DNA from: Lineus longissimus | Lineage: Eukaryota; Nemertea; Pilidiophora; Heteronemertea; Lineidae | NCBI RefSeq assembly: GCF_910592395.1 | Contig: NC_088310.1 | Coordinates: forward strand, 16,749,501-16,809,500 | Length of the DNA: 60,000 nucleotides | Reading direction: 5' to 3' | In this document: piece by piece, positions 34,701 to 44,866 of the stretch | How positions within the stretch are numbered: position 1 is the stretch's first letter | How the letters are laid out: the number at the start of each line of letters is the position of its first letter | Made by a program: the position numbers and the translations under genes | The notes under the pieces: model-generated | The model's input: the letters and a program-made list of their open reading frames with translations, nothing else | Database searches by the model: none | Told to the model about the DNA's origin: nothing

Positions 34701-36378
34701 CAATTGCTGGTCTGACCATAAAATGATATATACAGCTTTACCAATGTCAGAATCACTGACTCCATAGCCTCCCCTTCGACACAGGTGAGCACATGGTCCC
34801 TGGACCATTTCATTTAAGGTAAGATTTTTTTCTGACAAATACTTATCCTTTGATTCTTTGTTTTTGGCACTCTGGTATTTCAAGGATAGGAGGGTTTGAC
34901 TTTCAGTCAGAATTTCAAAATTTTGCGCTCTCACTTCAGTGTGATGGACTGACAATGCATTGAACTTCGAAGACAAGTTCTCCCTATCCGCTTTTGACTT
35001 AAGCTTAACTGCTAGCGCCTGATCAGGAGCAGCTTCAAGTTGGATGACTTCTAATTTTTTCATAGATCTTGTTCCATTTCTTTCAATTTTCTTTTCAAAC
35101 CCCTAACCTGAATAGCATTCTGGCGGTTACGATAACGAATGCAGTTACTGTTTGCATCGGTACCTGCAGGCCTACTTACAGAAGCCGTAGGTTCAATGCC
35201 TTTGGCGACAGGGACGGCAAACAATCTCGCAAAAAACTCATCCTTGTCCTTCTTGTTTTTGACTATTTTCATGCGAAATTCAAATTCTACTTTCTGTATT
35301 TTACTAGAAAGAGTTCTTGATTTGGAGTCATCGGTGCAGTACGATTTAACTTGAGGATACGCCTCAGTAAAGAGCGACACAAGTGTGATATAACCATTTG
35401 GTCTTTGCCTGTCACCAGAGGAGTTCCAACATCCCAAATCTTATATGCTTTACCATAGGTAGCCATGACCAATATCAGAAAGAAGAGTAGCTGAAGAAAG
35501 GAGACGACAGATGAGAAAAGCAACAGATGATAACAGATATTTCAAATAAGACAAGACTCAAGAGAGGAAGTGAAGAAAAAATACAATAACAATTTTTTCA
35601 CTGAATTTTCGCTACAAAAGCTATATATTCAAAACAGTCAAACGTTAGAAGTGTCCAAAAGGGACTTGGGTAACTGTCACTAGCTAAAAAAAGATTGAAA
35701 AACCTTCAAAACCTTTCAGAAACCTTCCCAAACGATATCAAAACATTGGAAACAGCTGACCAGAGAAGCTTAATTTAATTGACGAAGTACCCGGATGTTG
35801 ATAAAAATGGCCGTGCCAGTGCATCACAGGAAAAAGGAGCAGGGGAGTGGCTTTTCACTCTCCTTAATCATGCTAGGAGTGTGAATCACACACACCAAAA
35901 TCACACCCCCTGAAGCAGCTAGGAGCTCAGTTCGGGTAATGGGGAAAAGTCATGTTGATGGGATCGGCACCACAGAGCAGGAGCATGACGAGCAGCTTGT
36001 TTGCATGTACTGTTATGTAACATGTCATTAAATTGCATGACCATGATCTATGTGTGTTTTATATGTTGTTTTGACTTCAACTAATTCATTGGTGGTAGCT
36101 GTAACCCTGCCTACTTCTCCTTAGTTAGCACTGTATTCAAAATCAGTCCCAGTACAAAATGTCAGCGATGCTTCTCTGGCATTCCCACGCACACGAAAGT
36201 CCCCTCTCAGCCGATCAGCATAACGGGCGCATATTTTGCAATAAACGCCACAGACGTACGTTTTGCCGTCCTTCATATATGTGCTGTACCCGAAGCTGTC
36301 AGAGTTATGGTATTTGAGAAATGTGTGCAATTGCACAGTGCCAGATGAATCATCATCTTTTTTCTTCTTCGACGCCAT
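31744..36378 (-). CDS. DGTTK-family gene, copy 2 (better preserved)
   Basis: It has the same exon order as copy 1, but the start exon (ATG at 36378, MASKKKKDDDSSG) is in frame and the main frame (33696-31744) is open for 650 codons, through the C-terminal region ending EYVEPDAP. Key blocks: a Cys/His exon with VYCKICARY, a coiled coil with many Glu/Lys heptads, HGDGTTKFSKKY, MSDQGAANPLF, and LRKQAASVPKTN near the end. One break is shared with copy 1: the coiled-coil frame and the main frame overlap in different phases near 33730. The gene is also cut by the family B element at 34113-34813. Possibly a domesticated or decaying transposase relative. Confidence 0.65.
34113..34813. mobile_element. 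0.7-kb non-autonomous element, family B, copy 2
   Basis: Duplicate of the element at 27138-27838, copied as part of the 7-kb unit. The GTC array differs slightly in length and a few bases have changed. It is therefore not an independent insertion. Confidence 0.85.
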
Positions 36379-37226
36379 GTTGTTAATGCTGTGAAAGACG
36401 GAGCTGCTGATTGGTCGGAAAGAATATACAAACTTCTAACAGCCAATCAGCAAGCTCGTACTGCAAACCAAGGCAGGGTCTGCCGAAGACACTTCGGCAA
36501 TGCTCGGGAATGTCCGTGATCAGCTGAGTGTAAAAACATTCAAAAACATTATAAAATGCCAGGAGCGCGACTTTTCACTCTCCTTGATCTGATTTTGGGA
36601 GCGCGGAGGAGCGCGAGCGCGATCGCGCCCCTTATACGTGATGCACTGCCGTGCGCCCCACGCGGCAGGGTTGGAACTAATTTGGATTTTAAAATTGTTT
36701 TTTCCGCGGGAACTGTCAAACTTTTTTTTTTAAAACTGTTCACGATATCAACAATGACTACTTAATTCTTCTAAATATCACTTCTATTAAGTTTTATGCA
36801 GGACGAACATATGATTATACGAGCTACCAAAACTTAGAAACGTCTAAAATCGGGAAATATTGAGCAAAATCGGTATGGTTTTCTGCCAACCTCAAAAGTT
36901 TGACAAGCAGAGGTCATTTCCGTTGAAATAATTTGTAAAGGTCACATACCCATTAGCGGAAAAAAGGCGCCAAAGTTGAGTAGCAAGTGACAGGTAGCCA
37001 CGCCCCCATGCCGCGCTTATTTGCATCTCATTATGGCGGTCGCAAAGATCAAAGCCGCGGCGAAAGTTGTGCGTAATTTGTAATATCTCAGCAAATAGTG
37101 AATGAATTTCGTTGAAATTTGAAAGAATGGAAGATTAGATACCTGGTTACCTTGGGTCTTCGTGCCGAAATTAATGGATCTTCTACAGTTAGGTGAAATT
37201 TTTTGAGTCATTTTTCGTGCATGACG

Positions 37227-38083
37227 CTAAAATTCGCCGACGGGACGTGACCTGAACACCCTAACATCACACTCAGCATCAACCTTGCTGTTTGGAGCAT
37301 CTACCATATCACATGTATGCTCCAAGGCACTTACTACCTCAGTTACATCATTCAGGACCAGATACCCTCGGGATACTTCCTTTACCAAAGTATCTGACGC
37401 TGAATGGCAAAATTCCAAACGGGCATCGTCACCCGTAATCTCGGCGTCAATTAACTTTGACGTCACCATGACTACAAGGTCATCCAAGACGTCTTTGTCC
37501 TCACGACAATTTGCCTGACAATCTGGGGCCTCTAACTTTCCCCCATTATTGGCTACACCGCTTACAGATATCTCACTCTCATTCTCATCCTGAGTTTCTG
37601 AGCTTATATCTCTTGATTTCTGAGCACGACACACTGCTGACGAGTTATCTGACAAGAGTTTCTTATCTACCGCTGGTAAACTATCACTTGAGCTGGGTCT
37701 AATTTCAAACACTTCTTCTTCTTCAAATCTAGTGTTCACAGACTTCCCGACCGTATCCCGACCGTACCCCGACCCTCAGGCACGGTCCCGACTAGTTTTA
37801 ACGGTGGTATATTACCACCGCCGTCCGCCTTAAACGCAGGAGCAGACGGAGACATGTTGCTTGTTGTAGGCCTATCAACATTGCCTTGACCATTACCACT
37901 ACCAGTTCCCTGTATGCCTATCTGATTTACAGTTCCTGAGTTTATACCCTGGGTAAAGTAACCCGGCAAATGGCTCAGCATCTGGTGGAATCGGTCACAG
38001 AATTTGGCTATATGCCCCGTCAGACCGCAATTATAACACGATTTTGTACCTTCTGTAGGGGTATAATTGTTGAATCGGGACAA
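37227..38083 (-). pseudogene. CCHC zinc-knuckle gene with acidic C-terminus
   Basis: The upstream frame has a retroviral-type zinc knuckle (CYNCGLTGHIAKFC) and a glycine/serine-rich stretch. The downstream frame (37739-37227) has EEEEVFEIRPSSSDS and an acidic tail ending RSRPVGEF. An 11-bp expansion of a GACGGTCGGG-like repeat near 37755 separates the two frames, whereas copy 1 at the same place is in frame. The first ~14 codons come from the end of a LINE, so the original start is lost. It could be a Gag-like or a host nucleic-acid-binding protein; I do not recognise it. Confidence 0.5.
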
Positions 38084-39290
38084 CCAAGGAAAAGGGAATT
38101 ACAGAAATCCAGGCGAGATATTACAAGAGCCTGGACATATAACCTGGTGGTATTTGGAGTTAGATATTTTCTGATTTTCCCGATGTTACGAATGTGAAAA
38201 TTGGTGGCCCGTACACAGGTGTTAATGTGTTCTTTGAAATTGAAATCACGGTCCAAGATCACACCCAAATCTCTTGCAGAAACAGAAGAATATACATTTG
38301 CATCAATGATACGGATGGCGGGGAGATTAATAGTGCTGCTGAACCTGCGGGAACAGATTAGCAGAATCTCGGTCTTGTCGCCATTACAGCTAAGAAAGTT
38401 GTCGACCAACCAGAGATTTAAATCGTGGACAGCATTAGAGATCTTGGAGCAGGTGGTACTAATCTCAGTTATAGTGAAGGCCACATACAATTGACTGTCA
38501 TCAGCATATAAGTGGTACATAATGGCATGCTTACGGATGATTCCACCAACTGGGGTAGTGTAGACAGTAAAAAGTACTGGTCCCAGTATAGAACCCTGGG
38601 GAACACCGAACTTGATAGGACTAGGTCTTGACAATTTGCCGTCAATGCATACCTCTTGTGATCTGTTATCAAGATAAGACGAAACCCATGCCAGTGCTGT
38701 GCCAGTAACACCCATAGCAGCAAGTCTCTGAAGTAGTCTGGAATGGTCCACAGTGTCAAATGCGGCGCTCATATCGAGTAATACAAGGAGTACACACTTC
38801 TTTTCATCAAGTGCATGAATTATGTCATTGTGTACTCGCAATAGTGCCGTTTCAACACTGTGAAGTGGTTTGTAAGCAGATGCAAACTTGTCATGAGCAC
38901 CGTTTTCAGCAATATGGCTTGATAACTGATTGCAAACCACCCTCTCCAAAACCTTTGAAAGGAAGGACAGGTTAGAGACAGGCCTGTAGTTTTTGAGTGT
39001 GTCAGCATCTAAGGATGGCTTCTTAATCAAGGGATTAAGAATAGCTCGTTTGAAAGAGCTTGGCACCATGCCACTTTCCAATGAGGAATTGACTGTCCTG
39101 CAAATCAGGCGCATAATGTCTCCTGGTAGGCACTTCCTAAGCAAAGATGTTGGGAGTGGGTCTAATGCACACTGTATTGGTTTCATGTCACTAATGAGTT
39201 TGAGTAGCCCGTGTTCAGTTACAGGCTTAAATACATCAAGGTATGAAGTCAGTGAATAATGTTCATCTAATGATTCATTCGTTCCCGAAC
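38030..39290 (-). pseudogene. CR1/L2-like LINE reverse transcriptase, truncated
   Basis: A 388-codon frame has LKNYRPVSNLSFLSKVLERV, SAYKPLHSVETALLRVHND, LLDMSAAFDTVDH, GVPQGSILGPVLF, HLYADDSQLY with the catalytic YADD, and SRLDFCNSLFLG. This is the Jockey-superfamily (CR1/L2) RT order. The endonuclease is missing upstream, and at the other end the frame breaks off at KVQN, where the zinc-knuckle sequence begins. The RT core itself has no stop. The 3' tail is not present. Confidence 0.85.
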
Positions 39291-39454
39291 TTCTATTAAG
39301 ATCTTTTCCAACTCGTTAACAGTCAACGGTTTGGCATTCCTAGTCTGGTGAAACAGCTATGCATCACCCTTACATTTGATAACTTTTTTGCGGTACTTCA
39401 ACTGAGCAATCAGTGCATCTTTTGTTTTTTTCAGATGTTTATGCGAGTTTTGCA

Positions 39455-39545
39455 TAATAATGATATTGATAATAATAATAATAATATTTAAATGATTTAT
39501 AGTGCCAGAATCCACTCAGAGTGATCGGTGACACTTCACAATAAA
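39455..39545. mobile_element. SINE-like insert with (ATA)n run, array unit 1
   Basis: An AATAATAATA run followed by AAATGATTTATAGTGCCAGA and ATCCACTCAGAGTG resembles the 3'-end family of short marine SINEs. It is flanked by DGTTK-gene coding remnants, and the same insert occurs at 40350-40485. Confidence 0.5.
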
Positions 39546-40349
39546 GGCATTCATCTACCATGTTGTCTACCTGTTCTTTCATCATCCAAACCATCCTTAA
39601 TTGGGAAGGTCATTAGTCAGTTTGATGCATCATCCTGTGCTTTCATCTCACCAGCATCCTTCTTCTCTTTCCTCTTCATCAAGATTTTAATCTTTTCCCT
39701 CCGAATTTGATCTTTCTTCTCCTTATATTTCCACCAAATGTCAGGAAGCTGCTTCCTTGTCACATCTCAGATTTGTGGCTTTTCACCATCAGTTTTACTA
39801 CTAAGCCACTCTGATGTTTCTTGGCGATCATTGGGGCCCAGCAATTTGATTCCAATGCCATGGATGGCAAAAGTTTGCAATACTGCCACCAAACCTTGTG
39901 GAGAGTGGCAGCCTGTCCATATTTAAACCTTTTTTCTTTCATAATATCAAGGTGACATTAGTAACTGTCGAAGATTCGCCCAGATTTTATGTGGATGAGT
40001 CTGCAAGTCATGATTATATAATACATGTACAGTTGTCGTAAAATTTGGCAGAACAAATACCAGATACCTCAATCTGTACCCATACTCACAATCCATGGCT
40101 TCGTAACCGTTTCCCGTGCGGTGGGGCTGGTAATGGTATGGGGCGCATCTGACTGCACATACTCCAAATTTGTATTTAGTTCCTGAACTGCTATTAAGAT
40201 CTTTTCCAACTCGTTAACAGTCAACGGTTTGGCATTCCTAGTCTGGTGAAACAAACAGCTTTGCATCACCCTTACATTTTATAACTTTTTTGTGGTACTG
40301 AGCAATCAGTGCATCTTTTGCTTTTTTTCAGATGTTTATGCGAATTCGG

Positions 40350-40389
40350 CATAATAACGATATTAATAATAATAATAATAATAATAATG

Positions 40390-40422
<33 letters not shown>

Positions 40423-40485
40423 TCTAAATGATTTATAGTGCCAGAATCCACTCAGAGTGATCGGTGACATTTTACAAAAAAAGGC
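40350..40485. mobile_element. SINE-like insert with (AAT)n run, array unit 2
   Basis: It is the same insert at the same gene position as in unit 1, but with an expanded AAT microsatellite. The shared position shows that it was present before the array was duplicated. Confidence 0.5.
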
Positions 40486-40810
40486 ATTCATCTACCATGT
40501 TGTCTACCTATTCTTTCATTGTCCAAACCATTCCATAATTGGCAAGGTCATTAGTCAGTTTGATGCATCATCCTGTGCTTTCATCTCACCAGCATCCTTC
40601 TTCTCTTTCCTCTTCATCAAGATTCTAATCTTTTCCCTCCGAATTTGCTCTTTCCTCTCCTTATATTTCCACCGAATGTAAGGAAGCTGCTTCCTTGCCA
40701 CATCTCAGATTTGCAGCTTTTCACCATCAGTTTCACAACCAAGCCACTCTGATGTTTTATTGGCGATCATTGGGGCCCAGCAATTTGATTCCAATGCCAT
40801 TGTAAGCGCT

Positions 40811-41032
40811 TCATGTCGTACTTTTAACTCGAGACGAAAAGATTCTTTATATGATATACTGATGTTTATTAACACCGTAAAAGACTGAAAATATACAAGA
40901 TGAAAGTATCCTTAGCAATTACATCTTAGTTGAAATAGAAATAAACAGATATATGTATATGAACTATTGAAAACACAAGACCTAAAATGGAAAATAGTTC
41001 ATTATCTTTTGACAGTTGTTCTTCCAAGGTAT
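40811..41032. other. short non-coding spacer
   Basis: AT-rich sequence between the old array and the end of the Academ-like gene. Nothing is recognised. Confidence 0.4.
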
Positions 41033-43273
41033 TCAAGTGTACAAATCTATCATACTCTGCAGCTTGGGACATTTATCTGAACATAGATGACTTGGTTCTC
41101 CATCTCCATCCTTTTTCAGGAGGTTGAGACCAATATGATATGTATCAGTGTCCGGAGAGCATATTTGCAATGTAGTACACTCCGAGTTTGCAGCATGGAG
41201 CCATACTCTTGTATCACCTTCTTCGTGGTTACCTGAAAAGAATTTTGTATATATATCTACAGCAGTGAGACATGTTGCATAGTCTCGCTGCTCATCATTC
41301 ATGAAACCATCGCCAACAATAAACTTTTGATTTGGCTTCAATAAGTTGGCCTTTTTTATCATCTCGCACCATTCATTTGACAAAAAATGACACAACTTCC
41401 TTTTGTTTTGACCATTGGCAAGAAAATCTCTCCAAGAACATTTTGGCAATTTAGTGGTAGAATTAATGTACTCAAGATTGTCCGATTTAGCTGATGAAGA
41501 CTTCCCATCTCTGCGGTACCTTTCAATGTCTTTTGCACTCCTACCATTCCTTCTGGGTCATCAAAGACAACGTGGATTTCTTGAGTGCTCTTGCATAACC
41601 AACTAACCAACCATCTTTTCAGAAGAAATTCAGCTTAAGCAGAAAAATCTTTACATGGTTGCCTAGGACCGGTCTGGATTAAAAACATTCCTTCTAGGAT
41701 GATACAGTCAACCTTTGAACTTAAATTACCTTCAAAAATTGCCTTTTTTTCTTTGTACCTTTTTATGAAGAATCCATTTGCCAGAGACTTCATTCCTTTT
41801 ACCGGAAGTTTGTTCTCTTCGGCAATTGCCCTTGGCAGTTCAATCAGTTGTCTGATTTGACTAATTGGCAAGTTCTTTTCCCTGGATTCTGCAACCTGGC
41901 CCTTTAAGGCCAAGTATTTGAGTTTATTGGACTGATCTTCTTGCCTTTTCTTACCCTTTGATACTCCTACCTTACCAAATGTCTTAAGATTTTGACGTTT
42001 ATTTGGTATGGCTTCACTTGGAAGTTTTAGAATGGACAACTTAATGTAAATATTTAATGAATCTTGCCCTATAGCTTCAAAACCTAGAAGGTGTCGGTCT
42101 TGTTCACTCGTAGCTTCTTTATTGGTGTAGAGTTGAACAAGTCTTTCACTATCTGCAAGCTGGATTTCAAAAGCTTTACTAGTTGCTATTTTCAACTTGT
42201 ATGCATGTACATTTTGTTGCTCAACCAACATGACACTTCTTGATAAACTACGGTGTTTTACTAATTTACGTTTTCTCATGAAAATATCATCAAGCGTATT
42301 TTGGAGTAAGGCACGGTACCGTAAATATTCGGATTTTGTAATGATATACTCTTCACTTGGAATAGTGATTGCACTTTTAAGATCCTTGTTGATCGTCATC
42401 TCATGAGCTTCATCTAGTGCGACAGATGCATAGGGGGTACCTGAAAGACTAATGACAAAACCACCATTCCTCAAGTGTTGTAAGATACCTGGTGGCACCT
42501 AATGTCACCGAGATGTTGTGGAATAATTTTGCAGTAATTGATGCGATCATATGCATGGAAGAGTGGTGCAAGCCTCTTTATACAACCGACACGCAAATCC
42601 CAGTTTCCACTCCTGATTGCAATCCAAAGTCCAATGTATGCAAAAACTTGTTTATGGACAAAACCATCCCAAAATCTGAAGGTTTTATCTTTTGCTGACA
42701 TAGTGGTCCTGTACTCTGTGAAATCCTTTTGGAAAGACTGGATTGGTTGTGCAAGTTCTTTTTCTTTGGTGAGGAAGTCTGTGACGTCGGCAAAGTCAGC
42801 TTCATTGGAACAGTCAAGCATCGATATGCACTCTGTGATCGCATCACTTAAGCCATCAGGGGAAACATTTTTATCTTCGCGCCACTTGAGGAATGCATTA
42901 ATTTGATATTGGTAAAATGCCTCCCAAATTTGGAGAAAAAAAATCATGAACAGTTTTAAACCTTGAGCAATCTTTGAGTTTTTGCTGATAAAACTCTGCT
43001 TTGAAATTATCTTTTGAGATTTCTTTTATACCTGCATCCCAAAAAATTTTCATCAGGACTGGTTGAGTATTTTTCAGGAGGTGCCAGTCTCCTATGAATG
43101 GAATCACCCAATCTAAGCGTTCACCCTCCTGTCGCTTTAACCTTTGGAGAAGAACAAAGGTTTTCGCATCACCAGCAATAACTAATGGGTAAAATTCAGA
43201 CTGGCCAGGTAATTTGTTGGCATAAGCAGGATGGGACAATATGCATACTTTGATTTTTCACATTCATCTTTTT

Positions 43274-44372
43274 AGCTCACCTCTTAGCAGAGGTGAGCTT
43301 ATCCCATACCGTGGCGTCCGTCGTCCGTCGTCGTCGTCGTCCGTCAGCAGGGCACGTTTCGTAACTGTTAGAGCTATTGAGTTGAAACTTGGTACACATG
43401 TACCCTTATGTAATGACACCTTGGAGACCAAGTTTCGGTCCAATTCATTTCATGGTTTGGCCACCAGGGGGCCAAACGTTAAAAGTGAAAATATGCAATA
43501 TCTCCCTTAATAGTAGTCGGGAAATTTTGAAAAAAATATGGTAGGTACTTCTAGCAAAGGTGCATCATATATCCTCCGGGTTTTTGATTTGACCTCCTTT
43601 TCAAGGTCACAGAGGTCAAATGGTGTAAATTGGCCGTTGGGATGTAACGATGGCACGTTTCTAAACTGCAATGACTATTGATACCAAATTTGATACACAT
43701 TTACCCCTTAGTCAGGTGATCTCAGGGACCGAAGTTTGGTCCAATATGATTCACCACTTGACCACCAGGGGGCAAAATCCAAAAACCTTAAAAATGTGAT
43801 TATTCCTTAACCTCTTGCCCGATTGCCACCAATTTGATATCATGGGTACATCTAACCACCATACAGTATATGTCACACAGGTTTTTAATTTGACCTTCTT
43901 GTCAAGGTCACAGAGGTCAAATGGCGTAAATTGGCCGTCAGGCCGTAACTATGGCACGTTTCTTAACTGCAATGACTATTGATCACAAATTAAGTACACA
44001 TGTACCCCTTGGTCAGGTGATCTCAGGTACCGAAGTTTGGTGCGATGTGATTTGCCGTTTGGCCTCCAGGGAGGGGGCCAAATCCTAAATTCTTCAAAAT
44101 GCCATTATTCCTGGTAATAACTTGCCCGATTGGCACCAATTTTATATCATAGGTACATCTAATTCTAACAACCATTCAATGAGTCACCCGGGTCTTCTTT
44201 GATTTGACCTACTTTTCAAGGTCACAGAGGTCGAATGTACTGTAAATTGGCCATTTTGGGGAAATTGTAATTGCTTGGACCTACATCAAACCTAACACTA
44301 CATGACACAATACCATGCTCTTTATCCATCTTTCCTCCACATGAGGTGAGCACAATGGCCCTGGCCATTTCA
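43274..44372. mobile_element. 1.1-kb non-autonomous element, copy 4 (family A)
   Basis: It has the standard family A structure: hairpin after a five-T run, a short GTC array, three internal repeats and the right palindrome. It sits between the codons for SEDEMK and the SHPAYANK block of the Academ-like gene, in the same orientation relative to the host as copies 1 and 3. The exact empty site is ambiguous because the flank is ATGAAA-repetitive. Confidence 0.85.
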
Positions 44373-44584
44373 TTTTCATTTCATCCTCACTTACCGCAGA
44401 TGAAAGAACAGAACGTTCTTGGTTGTTGGTCAAGTTCTTGGTCTCCATGTTACACAGTTCTTGTTTCTCGCTATCTGTTAATTGAAAATTTTCAATTGTC
44501 AGAGGCTGTCTTTGAGTGTACTTCGGGACCATTGGAGGAAGTCTAACATGGAAATCACTTGTTAGGATTCTTCCAGATTCTTTA

Positions 44585-44866
44585 AGCCCGCTACACACGA
44601 GGGATTTCTCACCAACTTAGTTGGTTTTAAAATTAAGAACAGGTGCACAGGTGACTGGAAGTTGAGAGTCGTTCACCCACTCACACGAAAGACATAATCC
44701 CAAAATCCTTATATAAACAAAAGATGTCGTTGAGAAATAGAACAAGTCGGTAGTGCAGCAAGCAACTCCAACCAATCGGGCAAAGTATCAGTTACCTGGT
44801 CTGGGTTCCTGTTTTGAATTAAAATTCCAACTAAGTTGGTGGGAAGTCCCTCGTGTGTAACGGGCT
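44585..44866. mobile_element. 282-bp MITE with TTA target duplication
   Basis: The ends are imperfect inverted repeats of about 40 bp starting AGCCCG(C/T)TACACACGAGG and containing CCAACTTAGTTGG. TTA flanks both sides (44582-44584 and 44867-44869), as in PIF/Harbinger. Removing the element with one TTA joins PRSRSSK to ESGRILTSDF of the host Academ-like frame with no shift. Confidence 0.85.

Larger units (their letters stand above)
30927..37908. repeat. tandem duplication unit, copy 2
   Basis: Direct repeat of 23944-30926. Differences include single-base changes, a T-run one base longer near 31930, loss of 9 bp near 33533, small indels around 35460 and 36360, and an 11-bp expansion near 37755. 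Right-flank sequence specific to this copy starts at TGTATGCC (37911). Confidence 0.95.
39288..40810 (-). pseudogene. older tandem array of DGTTK-gene 3' ends joined to TatD 5' ends
   Basis: Two diverged units about 0.9 kb long (from about 39288 and 40186) each contain the DGTTK-gene C-terminal coding region. Each starts upstream with a piece of TatD (around the CHPW/NQI block) joined directly to the middle of the DGTTK gene. Both units carry the same short SINE-like insert with an ATA/ATAAT run. One unit reads EYVQSDAPHTITSPT where the 7-kb copies have a stop after DAP. Frameshifts and stops are frequent. Confidence 0.7.
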
